From positions 12,939,638-13,003,637 of the forward strand of contig CM032802.1 in assembly GCA_019155185.1 (NCBI GenBank): 64,000 bases of DNA. The letters run 5' to 3'. The translations under genes and the position numbers were made by a program. Source of the DNA: Beaufortia kweichowensis. Lineage: Eukaryota; Chordata; Actinopteri; Cypriniformes; Gastromyzontidae. This document shows, in pieces, positions 1 through 13,600 of this stretch. The notes below the pieces were generated by a model. The model saw only the letters and a list, made by a program, of their open reading frames with translations, did not search any database and was not told the origin of the DNA. How positions within the stretch are numbered: the stretch's first letter is position 1; each line of letters begins with the position of its first letter.

Positions 1-308
1 GGAGAGGCGGCTCTTGCAACACAAAAGGGAATAAGACAGTACACACACATATCGAATGGCTGTGCTCGTGGTTGCTGGCCTTGGCTGTTTTAAACACACA
101 GAGGCAAAGCGGAAGTCCTCATACACAAGAACAGTGAGAGAGACAGAGATAAACAAACGACAGGTTTGGGAGGCTAAACTTATCCGGCGGAACGCACTGT
201 GCACGTCCTCCCCCACACTCAGCCCCATGCTTTTCCCAAGAAGAACACAGAGAAAGAAGGAAGAACCACAGTTAGAACAGTCGTGGAACAGCCACGGTAA
301 ACGCTGCG

Positions 309-322
309 CCGCAGGGGGCGCT
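309..322 (+). promoter_or_regulatory. CTCF-like core motif
   Basis: CCGCAGGGGGCGCT matches the CTCF core closely (consensus CCASYAGRGGGCRS). It sits alone in otherwise unremarkable sequence. Motif match only. Confidence 0.45.
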
Positions 323-550
323 GTTATTTACAGGCAGTTACGCACACCAGAATACAAACCGACAGAAACAATACAGGGCTTGTCAAACACGCTGCCGTAT
401 GTTTTTGTTTTCAGCTACTGCATTTAAAGTCAACGTGAAACACTGTGAAACACTCTCATTTCACTTCTACATAAATAATTTAACAGGAATAAAAGACAGG
501 ACGGAGCTGGATCTGAATGCAAGTAGACTGTGGACGACTTAAAACATTTC

Positions 551-887
551 TTGGTAACACTATTTTTAACATTAGTGAATGCATTAGTTAATATAAACTA
601 ACAATAAAAAATATAGTTTTTCATTAAAAACTTATCCATCTTTATTACTGTTAAATAATGCAAATACAATTGCACATGTCAATTCATTGTGCAATAACTA
701 ATGTGAACAGATATAACTTTTGATTTTAAAAATGTATTAGTAAATGCTGAAATGAAACGTGCTGAACAACTGTATCTGCATTAACTAACATTAAGATGTT
801 GAAAAATATACTTCTTAATCTTAGTTTATGTTAGCTAATGCATTTAATAATGTAAACAAACACACACAACTTATTGTAAAGTGTTAT
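551..887. mobile_element. cyprinid-type foldback MITE
   Basis: Begins TTGGTAACACTATTTTTAAC and ends TTATTGTAAAGTGTTA, whose reverse complement TAACACTTTACAATAA matches the start. The interior is many diverged ATTAGTTAATG-like units, the hallmark of a common cyprinid family whose ends read GGTAACACTTTACAATAAGG. No coding capacity. Confidence 0.7.
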
Positions 888-1844
888 TCATTTCTTTAAT
901 GTTATTTGCTATTATTGCAATAACATTTCTTTTATTACCCAGCATTAAATTTCTATTGGTAAGATAGATCCAACACAAACAAGATAACGCATGCAAAAAA
1001 AACCCCACAAAGCATATACAGATTAAAAAAGACATCTACATCTAAAGAACTTAAACTTGCATTAAAACATTTACAACAACTGTATTAAGGAAGTAAATGG
1101 AGTGAATTCTTATTTCATGTTGACTTTAAATTAAGGTATGATGGTACAACAAAGACAGATACATGAGTTATAAATACTGGATCCTCACTTTCCCGTAACA
1201 TTGCTCTTTTTTTTACATTATCTTTCATAGCCAATCATCAGTGAAAACATTATGAAGCCAATACAGTCTGTGGATGATGATACTGTACAAGAGCTACAAC
1301 ATTGGGACATTTACATCGTTTAAATTATTATTTAATAGCGGCAAATGACGTTCATGCGGTTATTTACTGTAAATTCACACTTATAGTCAGCAAAGTAGTT
1401 TCCCCCAATTACAGCTGTGAACCTAAAACATGACCCCATGAAATGGTTTGACAAGCACAGATTACGGTTGCTGACATATTTCCTATTTGGGGTTTTAATT
1501 AAAAACTTTCACTTCATGGGGTTTTCAATTGGCTATTTTTTAAGTTCTGGTGTTTTCCTTGTTCATCCTCCTTACACAGACCAAAGTACGGTCTACAGTC
1601 CTCGTGACAATGAGGGAGGGAACCAAAAATGTGCAAATCTGTATTCACACAGTGTATGTCATCAGTAGTTTTATCTGCTGGGGGAAATCCACTAAGCCTG
1701 AACACACAGGGGTTGTGAGACTTTGTAGTTGAAGGGCAAAAGCAACACTCCACAGGTCCATTGGGTTGTCAAAGGAAACGCCGCTGGCCATGTTGTTATG
1801 GAAACACAGCTGGCCGGCTAATAACGTGACGGGGTTTACGTTAC

Positions 1845-1910
1845 CTTCAGGGGCACAGCAGGGGCAGAGGTACAGGGCTCTTCGGCGAGGGGTCCCGACA
1901 TAGGGCTCAA
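1845..1910 (-). CDS. weak candidate 66-nt exon
   Basis: A GC-rich island open in two frames: phase 1 gives VEPYVGTPRRRALYLCPCCA, phase 0 gives LSPMSGPLAEEPCTSAPAVP. Acceptor TGTTGTGGAAG|TT after a C/T-rich tract, donor CTGAAG|GTAACG. Only the phase 1 to 1 reading would fit between the surrounding mical3 exons. No family similarity is recognised; it could be chance. Confidence 0.25.
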
Positions 1911-4558
1911 CTTCCACAACACAGGGAGGGAATGAGAGAGAGTAGAGCAAAGGATGGCCAGAAGGGTGAAGAGATTTGAGGCAGAAAGAGAGAAGAAAAA
2001 GAGAGAGATGTGGAAGAGAAAACAGTGAGGAGTAAAATCAAAAAGATAAAGAACATTGGGGAAGAAGTGAAAAGCAGCAGTGTGACGTGACAGCGAGAAG
2101 AAATGACACGGGACGAAGTGCAACACCAATCGAAGAAGGCCGAAATATCAGCCGCTCTTTGAACTTTTCATCTGTGCGGTATTGAGGGCAAATAAGTGGC
2201 ACTCATTCTGCACAGGCCGTCTTACAGGACATCAAAGTAGTACGGTTACAGTAGTAAAACATATTTATTATGACCTAAGGTTACATTTTAAATAGCTGGG
2301 TTGATGATTATTATACAGTCTTTGAGAATGTTCTCATTCTGAATGACGCACGCAGCTGCAACATCTCTGATGATAAAATGAGCTTAAAAATACAGAAACA
2401 GTCAGAAACAGATGAAATGTAGGGTAGTTCACAACAAGGGACTATCGCAGACCCTCGTCCATACAAAGCCACAGACCATGTTTGCATGTATTATCTAGTA
2501 TCTCTTATCAAGTCATGTCTTATCTGAGGATCAAGCACAAAATATTGCCTTTTTTGCTTATTCTGCATAAATAACCCCTATTTGTATTTGACACAATGAG
2601 TGTTCCATTAAAGGTAATCATTCAATCATACAAAGTGTTCATCAAGCACACTTCACTAAACCATCATCTGCGTAACAAGAACTGGAAAATTTATTATCCT
2701 ACAATAACTATAAAAACCAACATGCCGGCACTGGTTTGTACAGACATGCATGGAAGAGATCCATGTGTGCGAACAGGTCAAAACAAACACACTGACGCAA
2801 AAATACACATAGGTTTCTTAATTAGTTACAAGAAACAGGCATGACTGCATTGTTCAGGATATGATGACTAGGATTTTCCAGTAAAGAGATGAATTACCAA
2901 GAACACTGACATAGTAATAAACCAAAAATGCTTGAGTCAGGCTTTATAAAATCTGACAACTGTTAAGCAGGTCTGTCACCATTTAGATTGATGAGCTTTA
3001 AAGAAAAATCCCTCCAAGTGTGCAACTGTAATTAAAAAAGTAAAGCCGCAAGCAGTAATTATAGGCTTGCAAAATTAGAGAAATCTTAACTGCGCAGCTT
3101 GAACTTCACATGCTTTTTGAAGTGTTAAAACTACTTGAATCCTTACAAAATAGTATGTGTTTACTTGTTAAAAGCACAAATTTATTAGTAGTAGACTACA
3201 CTACATCTGCTTGGCATACTCGGTACAAATAAAATACTGGTGATAAATATTCATAAACAACTACTGAAATTATAATTGTTGTCACCTAACAAGAACGTCT
3301 TGACATGCTACAGGTACAAAACATTTTGTTGCATTGAAAAATATTAGTACAATGTTTAAACAATGCCTCAATGTCCTTTAAAAAATATTATGAAAGGGTT
3401 ATAAAAACTCCACGCTATCTCCTGTCTGCATGAGTGCCTACAGCGTGGCATGCCGCTAATGACATCACAAATGATCTAAACACCACAAGACAACACACTC
3501 ATTCCCACAAGCACTCAACAGATTCACAGTGTAAGATATGGGATTTGGGCACACAGTAAAGATTAGCCACACATGATGGGATCGATCACAATGTGGGGGT
3601 GATGAACACAACACTGGAACCTCCGGGGACCAAATGTCCCTATGCAACTGAGCAGGTATGGGAAGATATGAAAGCTAATGGTTGGCGAAGTAAAGCAAAC
3701 AGCCATTGGCTCTAGAAGAGGCTAGAGGGGAGGGGTTTCATTAAAATATCAAGCTGGTACATTTGTCTGATTGCTCATGCTTTATGGATTTGGCTGTGTG
3801 CCGCTATAGATTACTGGCATACTTGTGGTTTGAATATAGTTTGCAAACAACAAGCACACAAAGCATCAAAACAAAGCAAGCAATTTAGCAAAAGTTGTTT
3901 TCGTTATTAATAACTTCTATAATGCCACTTAAATATTTAGAAATGAAATAGAAATGTATTTTATAAAAATATAAATAAATAAAATTTTGCCTGTCACTGT
4001 TCCTCAGGAGGCACACCTATGTTATATCCCTATTTACTTTAATATTTCAAAGTTGAATTTTTTTTCTAATCATTACAAACTATAAATTGATGGAAGGGTT
4101 CTAAGACTTAAGATGAAATATTTGACAAATTTTCATACATTTTCTAAAAAAAAAAATATTAAAAAAGGGTAATGTTACTGTAATTTATATAAATACCTAA
4201 TATGATTTTTTAAGTATTTGAAAAAATACCAAAAAATTTAGAAATTGTAGTTCAGATTTTGGTAAAAAAATTTAGTTCAATTTTGACAGTTATCAGGTTA
4301 CAAAAACAAAATAAAATGATATAATTTCATATGTCATATAAAAACAAAATATTAATTATATAGATAATTCAATGTTAGTATCATTTAAATTCTTTTTTTT
4401 TTAGCTTAGAGAGGTTAGCGTAAATGTTTATATCAAAAATTGCAAGGGCAAATGGGTATTAAGATGAGGGGTAATAGGGAGGACTCAAGTAAGTACAGGG
4501 GGAAATAAGAGAGCGTCAGATGTTAGTCCAGTTCAAGCAACAGATTTGAAATACATAC

Positions 4559-4609
4559 CGCCCAGATGCAAATCCAGGATCTCACTGTAATTAGACTCTC
4601 CCCAATAGT
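4559..4609 (-). CDS. mical3: 51-nt alternative exon inside the bMERB region
   Basis: Encodes DYWGESNYSEILDLHLG. Acceptor TTATTGTAG|AC, donor GGGCG|GTATGT; 51 nt, phase 1 to 1. It would insert between KALRGEA and the next bMERB helix without changing frame. It is a GC-balanced island in AT-rich intron, consistent with selection. Confidence 0.75.
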
Positions 4610-7600
4610 CTACAATAAGGATATATTAGAAACATGTTACTGCACACACAGGCACGGCCAATAGCTTCAAATCATGCATGTTGCACACAAACACACGCTC
4701 ACACAGTAAAGTATGCCGAATACACACTCACGGTTTGTTATTTGGCATGTAGTTAATTCAACTTATATTGCATGTCCCGTAATGGAAAATAGATACATAG
4801 ATTTGCTGCACTGCTGTGGTCTGCCACCAGTGATTACATTCTTATGAATGTGATAAGGGAAAAATAATGATAAACTGTATGCCCTTAAGAACAACTTAGA
4901 AAAGTGCTTTAGCTTCACAAAACTCATCTCATGTTGCATCTTCACTATAGGAGTCATAAACATTGGACCACATTCAGTCAGACAGCACACAAATCTATGC
5001 TCAGCATGAGCAGAATGACATGGCATGCAACCAAGACACAGGAGAGACGATGCTCTGCATGAAGATGGTACGTTACACCGAGACGACTACAGACGACACC
5101 CAGAGTTATCACCGTGGATACCTGAGCGTCTCTTACGCTGTTTTGGACTAACACTAGAACCTTTACACAACCCTTAGAGAGAGTGAAGGATAAAAAAGAT
5201 TAAGAAACACTAGATATAAAAGACAGAATGATGGAGGAAAGAGGGAAGTGTTAGAGTGGAAACAAAAATTGCACATTCAGAAATTCTGCTCTATCCCCTG
5301 AAAATTAAACCATCTTCATCTGATTGATTTAAAATGCGTTACAGCCGCAGAAGCATTTTTAAAAATTACTTGTTCAACTAGTGCAAAAGAAAAATACAAA
5401 ATGGTAATTCTAGCTAATGGTAGTTTTAAGTAGTTTTCAAATAATAATTCAACTTTTTGATAGTCCCTTGTCATGTGGAAACATATAAAACATGAGAAGA
5501 CCTGACATGAGACAGAGTATTTCTGCAATATATAACATGACATACAGGCTTTCCCTAAGCCTGTTCTAAGACTAATTGACTAGTTCCACAATTTTTCCTG
5601 TTGTGATTGAATACTAATAAGGGCATAAAATAATAATTTTAAAGACAGAATTTTAAAAACCTATAAATATAACTAGAAACAATGTATAATCAACAATGTA
5701 TATTCTAGAAACAACTTACCCTAAGTCTGAAAATCATGTAATCTATATGTTGAGCGCAACAGAATGTAATCAGTTGTAATCAGCTCTTTATCAAGGAAAT
5801 AAAATAAATTTTAAAAAAATCAAAGGAGGCACAATTATCCCCGTTTCAAAGTCTGACAAGTACCATAAAGCTAGTAGAAAACAGTGTGTCCAACAGGTCT
5901 AAGTTTAACTAAAGAGTAAAACAAGGAGCATTTCAGCCTTGACAAGAGACATTTGAATCAAAGAAGTGACATCATGAAGTGGAGAAATACCTGCTTCCCC
6001 TCGCAGTGCCTTCTCCACAGCGACACCCCTCTCCTCCAACTGCCTCTGTTTCTCCTCCACCTGCTCCAGCTGCCTCTGAATGATCTGATGAATCACAACA
6101 CAGCATCTCATTCATTTCACGATCGTGACTTACATTCAGACAAGCTCATGTGAATAAGTCAGCAGTGTTTTCATACCTGAGCTCTGTGGAGTCTCTTGAG
6201 CTCCTCTTGCTTGGCTTGCCTGCGTGCTGCTTTCTGCACTCTTTTCGTCAGCTTGGCATTCAGTTCTTCATCCGTGTAGGTCTTCTGCAACAGGAAATTA
6301 TAGATGAGATACAGCACTCCAAAGATAGGTCAGTTGAAGACTGGTCCATGTGGGGCGTCTCATGAGCTTCTACAAAAGGAGCTTGGATAATGCATGGTTA
6401 CTGCATGCTAAAACCAGAGACTTATTTCTATGTCAAACATAGTACTAAGTCTAAAAAACTAGCCTACCTTGAAATGTCAGATTAGGGAGGGTGGCATGGG
6501 TCTACTAAAAAATCATACTGTATGAGTCACCATATCAGCAAGTATGGGAATTAAGTGAATAAATATTTTATGTTAAATAACCATAGAAATGGCTACTTGA
6601 ATCCATTGGATTAAATACAGGAATTAAAATACAGAACCGATAACAACTTTCTAGTATACCACCCAGCCTTATCTTAAGAAATATTGCAAATCCAAGTAAG
6701 AATAATTACAAAAATATTGCTACAAATTTGTTAAACATTGCAAAGGCATATGCCTGGTTCAGACTACACAATTTTTTTGTCTGTTATGATAGTCACTGAT
6801 TACGCGATTTTGACTCCAAAAATCTTGTCGTGTCCTGGACTTGAAACATGTCAGACTACACGTTGCTATGCGACCAATCGTCGCTTGTTGTCACGACGCG
6901 CGTGAGAAACAAGAGCGTAAACAATGACTGAAGCGGCGTGTTTTGTACTGTCTGGCTGCGTCCGAAATCGCGTACTACCATACTATATAGTAGGCGAAAA
7001 TCAGTACGCGAGGCTAGTAGTATGTCCGAATTCATAGTATTCGAAAAACAGTAGGCGAAAAGTACCCGGATGGTCTACTACTTCCGGTTAGATTTTGAAG
7101 TGTTCATTCGATGGACACTTTTCTATCCCATGAGCCCCGGGAGCTGAGTCAGCCACCAGAGAAGAAGACGGAGGCTGCGTTATTTTAGAAAATGGCGGAA
7201 AGCGGCTATTTTTAAGTGCAAGTACCTCAGGAAAAACTTTGTGCTTGTGCTTTTATTGCGGTTGTTTAACATCATCCAAATAACTCGTTTATTAAACTTT
7301 TAAACAACGTAAATCAATGGGATATGTTTGTAAATTGGCTGTAAAATATGTTTAATTTTGAAGCGATTTAGCATGCCTGTGGAAAACGGCGGTGGAAACG
7401 GCAAGATTGTTGGAAAACATCGCAGGTATCAGCGCAGTGTGGCGGGCTCTTTAAATGTTCGGGCTGCTGTGAGGAATGTATGTCACGTGATGCATAAAAT
7501 GGCGGACGTAGTACGTCCGAATTTCATTCATACTTCCCGTATTCATACTATACAGAACGTACTGGTTTGACGGTTGATAAGTAGGCACTACTTCTAATTC

Positions 7601-10600
7601 AGTACGCGATTTCGGACGCAGCCGCTGTGACGGAACCCGTCGTGAAGGGCTGCAAAAAAATTCAACATGCTAGTCTTTCTGTCGTGAACTATCGCAGACG
7701 CGGTTTCGGTTGTCGTATACTATGACACACTATACGAGATGAAACGATCAACGATTCTTGCGTCCCGACGTCCATTGTCGTTTACGAATCCCTACGACAC
7801 CTTATATCAAACAGATCGTGCCAGATTCGGGCTAAAATCGTGTAGTCTGAACCAGGCATTACTCAGATTCCATTACCAAAGAAAATGTTCTTTCAGTAGA
7901 GTACCATAACGAATGTCAAAAAGCTGTTGTTATCATGTGTGTTTCATCAGTATACTGTTAATAAATAATACATAAAATATACAGATACAGAAAAAAGCAA
8001 AGTCTGGAAAGAAACACTGCTCCAGGAATCCATACGGGTGTTGCAGATACAGTGGAAAAACTGGTGAGGTACAAAGAACAGTGTGCAGGATAACGCAGCC
8101 AAAAGCCTTTTAAAAACATCATGTAATGAGAGGTGCAGTTATATACTCCGAGGGAAAGAGGCGCTTTAGCTTTCACCATGCTGCAGAAAATGGTTAGTAA
8201 TAAAAAAGGAAAATTTCTGGAAATAATAACAGACAGGGGTTAGGCATAATGGTGTAAAACAGATAAACATACACACTACCTTTGTGGCATACGATCTCTT
8301 GAACGCCAATGCATGAGGTACATAAACAGACTTATGAAACAAAAAAAATGGAAAACAAACACAAAACAAATTAAGTGATTAGATGGGTTAATGTTCAATT
8401 GAATAAAAATCAGGCTTCTACGATAACGACATTTAAGGGTGATGGGATGAGTGTATTAAAACAGATTAATGTGATTGTTTTTTGTGTTAAAATTCATGTA
8501 AAAAAGTACTTCTCTCTAACTCAAACTTCAACTACTGTATACAATCACAACCAACGTCTCTGTACACTCTGATGAAAACTATAAAACATTTATTTTTCCT
8601 CTATTCATCTCCGCACAAACACAACAAGACTAAAGAGACTACATTTCTTACAGGTTTACAAATGAAACGCAATGCTGTTCACAGATTTGTAGGCATTGTG
8701 TTGCATTTGAGCTCTGTCTAAAACCCAGCATCACTCCTGCTGTGCATTACTTCATTAAAAATACCTCATCATCTTTTACTTTCTTCTCTTCTTCATCCTT
8801 TACTCTTCTTTCGCTTATTTTCTTATTGCAATTCTCTGTAACTCTTTCCTTTGCCCTAGCTTTCATATTATCTTTGTCTTTCATTGCATCTTTTTTCAAA
8901 TCTGACACCAAGTCAAACAGGTCCACGCGCCGCTGAGAAGAGTAAAAGATTTCATTAAAATTAGAAAAGCCAGAGAGAGAGGAAACCTTTGAAAATGAAA
9001 TAAACTTACATCACCCTTCGACTTCTGAGACGATCGTTCCAAAACATCATCGCAGGAGAGATCAGAGTCCTCTGAAAAGCTGAGGTTTCTTCTCAAACGT
9101 GAATCTAAATAAGAAAAACCTTTACATTAGAGCATTGCTGATTAAGGCTTCAAAGCAACACGTGTAAATTAAACTGAACTTAAAATCTAACATCACAACC
9201 CATGGGGGAAAAAAGAACGATAAAACGATAAGCGCAGATTTTCAGCTGACCTGAGGATTTATCCAGAGGCGATTCTTTCTTCTTTCCCGAGTCTACAGTT
9301 GTAGAGCTTGAGGGTGTGCTCGGACACGACTTGTCATCTTTCTTCTTTTTGTCTTTCTTGTAGCCAGAGAAGACCGACTTCCACAGAGACTTGTGCTTGG
9401 GTGGCGTCTCTTCAGCTCCAGAGAGCCCACTTTCATTTTTGGCTTTCTTTTCCTTTTTGTTCTTACGTGGAGAAAAAAGTGAGCTGCGCTTCTTACTTTT
9501 TCCACCCGTGGAGACTCTCTGATGACGTGACTGAACCATCCAAGGTTTTATTGACCGGCGAGGTGAAGTACCGATCTGGGAGTATCTCTGCTTGCTTTTT
9601 GGACTCTAAGGCCTTTATGGCAGAGTCCTTGGGGAGGCTTGGATGCTTTTTGCGTTTTCCAGTTGTCTCTGTAACGTTCCAAGCTACCTTTGCCACAGCT
9701 CCTTTGGAAGTCTCTGAATCTTTCATTTTGGTAAGCTGCATCGCCATGGCATCTTTCAGAGCTTGGCTCTTCACTGATTTTTCACGTGCTCTCATTCGCT
9801 CTTCTGCTATTTCCTTGGCCTCGGGTGAAAACTGTTGAGGTCCCTTTGCTGCTCGGGATACACCTCCAGGAATGTTGGGTTTGCCGTTTTCCATCGCCAA
9901 CGGCAGATGTAAAGGTGGTTTTTCCCTGCTTACTTTACTGGTTGGTGGGGTGTAAAACTTTTCCAGAGCGCTTGTGTCAGGGGTGCGGTCATCGTACGTA
10001 TCTTCAACATCATCAGCAAATGGTATCTCATCTACGCACTCCGCAAAAGACTTTCTTGCCTCTTCGCGGCGTGGTTTGTTCGGTTCTTTTACTCTCATGA
10101 CAACAGGTGGGTTAGTTCTAGGAGCCGGCACTGGGGTTGTGACTGCTTTTGGCGGACTTTCAGGGGTTTTAAGTTTAGGCGGTGTAGCCTCAGATTTGGG
10201 CTCCTCTGTGTCCTCAACAAGATTGTCCCAGGAAACCTGAGCCTTTTTGTTTTGGAAAGAGGCAGGTTGTTCATTGGGTGGGGGTGGAGGAGGGCTGGAA
10301 GGAGGCGTGAGCATGGTGGAGTCTGAGTTGTTGTAGCTATCGCTAGCCGCTGTCTGACTGATGGTCACGCTACCATTTAAACCCAACCCTGAACTGCTGC
10401 TGAAATCCTTCTTCTCTGAACCATTACTCTTGGGTTCCACAGGAGATATAACCTGTCCCTCCAAAGTAATGTTGATCCTGCGTATGATAGAACGACCTGT
10501 GATGGCAGGTTTCTGCTCTTCAGACAATTCCTCAGGCGTGTAAGACCTGGGAGATGATGATTCAGGGGTTGGCGTTTTCACGATGCTCTTCTCTGCCATC

Positions 10601-13600
10601 ATTTTGCTTCTTTCTATAGGTGCGAGTCCTAAACTCTTTCGGATCTCTGCGCTCTTCAACCAGAACTCCTCGATGAGATCTGTTTTCTTGACGGGTGTTT
10701 CCACTGGTGCCGGATCTATCTGAGGTTCATCGGTTCTCTTCTCAGAAGAGGGTTTAGCCAAAGGAGTGGATGTGACTGCAGGGACCGGCTGGGTCCTGAC
10801 TGGAGAGCTTGTGGAGATAGGTGATGGTGGTTCTTGACAGGGCTGCGATTGGGCACAGATTGGAGACAAAGGATTACCTGTTGGAGAACAAGCACAGGGC
10901 TGAGGCTGGACAGGAGATTTGGAAGACACGGTCTCTGGATGCGGAACAGGTTGCGTACAGATGGGGGATGCTGCAACGATTTGTTCAATGGGCGAACGGG
11001 GACTTTTAGCATCAGCAGTCTGTGGTGAGGTTATGTTTGGTGTGACAACATCAAGATACGTAGATACGGCTCAGGGAAGAATCGCGTACCTGGAGATTTC
11101 ACCAATATTACAGGAGAAACGTCTTGTACCTGTAGAAAAGATAGAAAGAAAGTTTGCAATGTCTTTTTAAGCCATTTTAAATACAGTTGTTACAGGAAAA
11201 CAGTTAAAATCTTACCTCATCAATAGTTAAAGCAGGTTTTTGGATTGGAGACAATACAACATCTACAATTAGTTCCCTTTGACCTGCAGATGTTTTCTCT
11301 GAAAAGAAAACAAATCTAAATTTTTTGATGAAAAGCAAAAACAAACACATTTGTGCACCAATTCAAATGATCAATGACCAGCTGCAAATTCAAACAACAC
11401 ACATACCAGTGTTGGAAACATATTCCTGGATCTCTGGTTTGCCATTGTCCATTGGAAGAGACACGCTTTCTTCTATGCAATGTGAACGAGCTTCAGCCTC
11501 AGCGTCTGAGGGAATGTCATCTATAATGAAATTAAATCATAGATTTAATAGATAAAACATCACTGATCAGCAGCCAGTTCACAACTCCTGAAACCCCAGC
11601 ACACAAACAGGTTTCACCCAGCTCCACTTTTTCCACTTTCTCCACTCTAAACGACGCTGAAGTTACCAAACTTCTCTCCTGCAACCCCACCACCTGCCCA
11701 CTCGACCCAATCCCCTCCCATCTGCTCCAATCCATCTCTAGCACAGTCACTCCATCACTCACACACATTATTAACTCCTCACTCGTCTCTGGCATTTTCC
11801 CCACCACATTTAAACAGGCCCGGGTCACCCCGCTGCTTAAAAACCCACTCTCAACTCTTCCCTCACTAACAGCTACAGACCTGTCTCTCTCCTCCCGTTC
11901 ATCTCAAAGACACTGGAGCGAGCTGTTTTTAATCAGATTTCATCCTACCTCACCCAGAACGACCTACTGGACAAAAGACAGTCCGGTTTCAAGAGCAACC
12001 ACTCCACTGAGACTGCGCACTGAGGCACTGTGACTGGCACTGTGACTGGCAAAAGCAGTGTCTTAATCATCTGTCCTCATTTTGCTGGATCTTTCTGCTG
12101 CCTTTGACACAGTTAACCACCAGATCCTACTGACATCCCTCTCATTGCTAGAGATCACAGGTACCCCACTCCGGTTGTTTAAATCCTACCTCTCAGACAG
12201 GTCCTTCAGGGTGTCATGGAATGGGGGGCTGTCCAAAGCCCATCCCATGGCCACTGGCGTTCCTCAGGGATCTGTTCTTGCTTGGGACCACTCCTCTTTT
12301 CTATCTACACAACATCCCTGGGACCCATCATTCAATCACATGGCTTTGATTACCACTGCTATGCAGACGACACCCAGATTTTCTTCTCCTTCCAGCCAGA
12401 CGATCCCACAATAGCATCACGCATTGCAGCCTGCCTGAAAGACATCTCACCTTGGATGACTGAACACCACCTTCAGCTAAACCTTGCCAAGACTGAGCTC
12501 CTGGTACTTCCGGCCTCACCTGCAACGCAACACAACCTCACAATCCAAATTGGCAACACAACCATTACACCGTCTAAATCAGTAAGAAACCTTGGTGTAA
12601 TCTTCAATGACCAGCTGTCCTTTACCAAACACATCTAAAGGATATCACGGTCTTGTAGATATGCACTCTACAACATCAGGAAGATCATGCCATATCTCAC
12701 AGAGCACGCAGGCCAACTGCTAGTTCAAGCCCTGGTAATCTCCAGACTGGACTATTGCAATGCTCTTCTGGCTGGTCTTCCTGCACGAGCAATCAAACCA
12801 CTTCAGATGATACAGAATGCAGCAGCAAGACTTGTTTTTCCAGGAACCCAAAAGAGCACGTCACACCTCTCTTCATCTCTCTCCATTGGCTACCGGTTGC
12901 TGCCCACATTAAATTTTTAATCAATAATGCTGACATTTAAAACCATCACAAATTCTGCACCCTCATACGTTAACTCTCTTCTACACACCTACAATCCATC
13001 CAGAACCCTACGCTCAACGAACGAAAGTCGACTGGTGGTACCATCACAGAAGAGCACTAAATCTCTCTCTCGTTCTTTCTCCTTCTCTGTCCCCGGCTTG
13101 TGGAATAATCTTCCTAACGCAATCCGTTCTGCCACATCCCTCACCTTCTTTAAGAAACAACTAAAAACACACCTCTTCCACGAACACCTGACATCATAAT
13201 ACAAAAAAAAACCCTCTCTTCTTTCCTCTACAGGTACTGATCTAGCACTGCAAAACATTGTAAACTTAGTAAAGCACTTCTTAGTACTATTGTTGATGTG
13301 TCGCTTCATTGTCTCCTAATATTTGTAAGTCGCTTTGGATAAAAGCGTCAGCTAAAACCTAAATGTAAATGTAAATCACAATAAGAGCTCATGGTGGGTC
13401 AGTAATGAAGATGAAACATTTTAAACCTTGCATGTAGATTTGACAAACCTTGATCTAGTTCAGTACCGGGTTCTAAGTCAGGACTGCCTGCTTCTGCTTC
13501 CGGGTCGTCATCCTCTTCACAGGGCTCTGAGGTAACAGGAGAGGAATAAGACAAATAAGATGAGCAAGTCTACAAAACTTCTTGTGGCTAAATTAAGATT

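Larger units (their letters stand above)
1..4558. other. mical3 intron or 3' region, AT-rich
   Basis: Apart from the MITE at 551-887, the CTCF-like site at 309 and the weak exon candidate at 1,845, I see no gene. 3,900-4,440 is very AT-rich with several poly-A/T tracts. The missing bMERB exons were looked for on the minus strand and not seen. Confidence 0.6.
6285..8764. other. mical3 intron holding nested MITEs
   Basis: About 1.1 kb of this 2.5-kb intron is the nested transposon pair (6,751-7,858). The remainder (6,285-6,750 and 7,859-8,764) shows no exon signals. Confidence 0.7.

Noticed and set aside
9308..10240. Plus-strand open frames opposite the large mical3 exon
   Set aside because: They are antisense shadows of the conserved minus-strand coding sequence and have no splice or family support.
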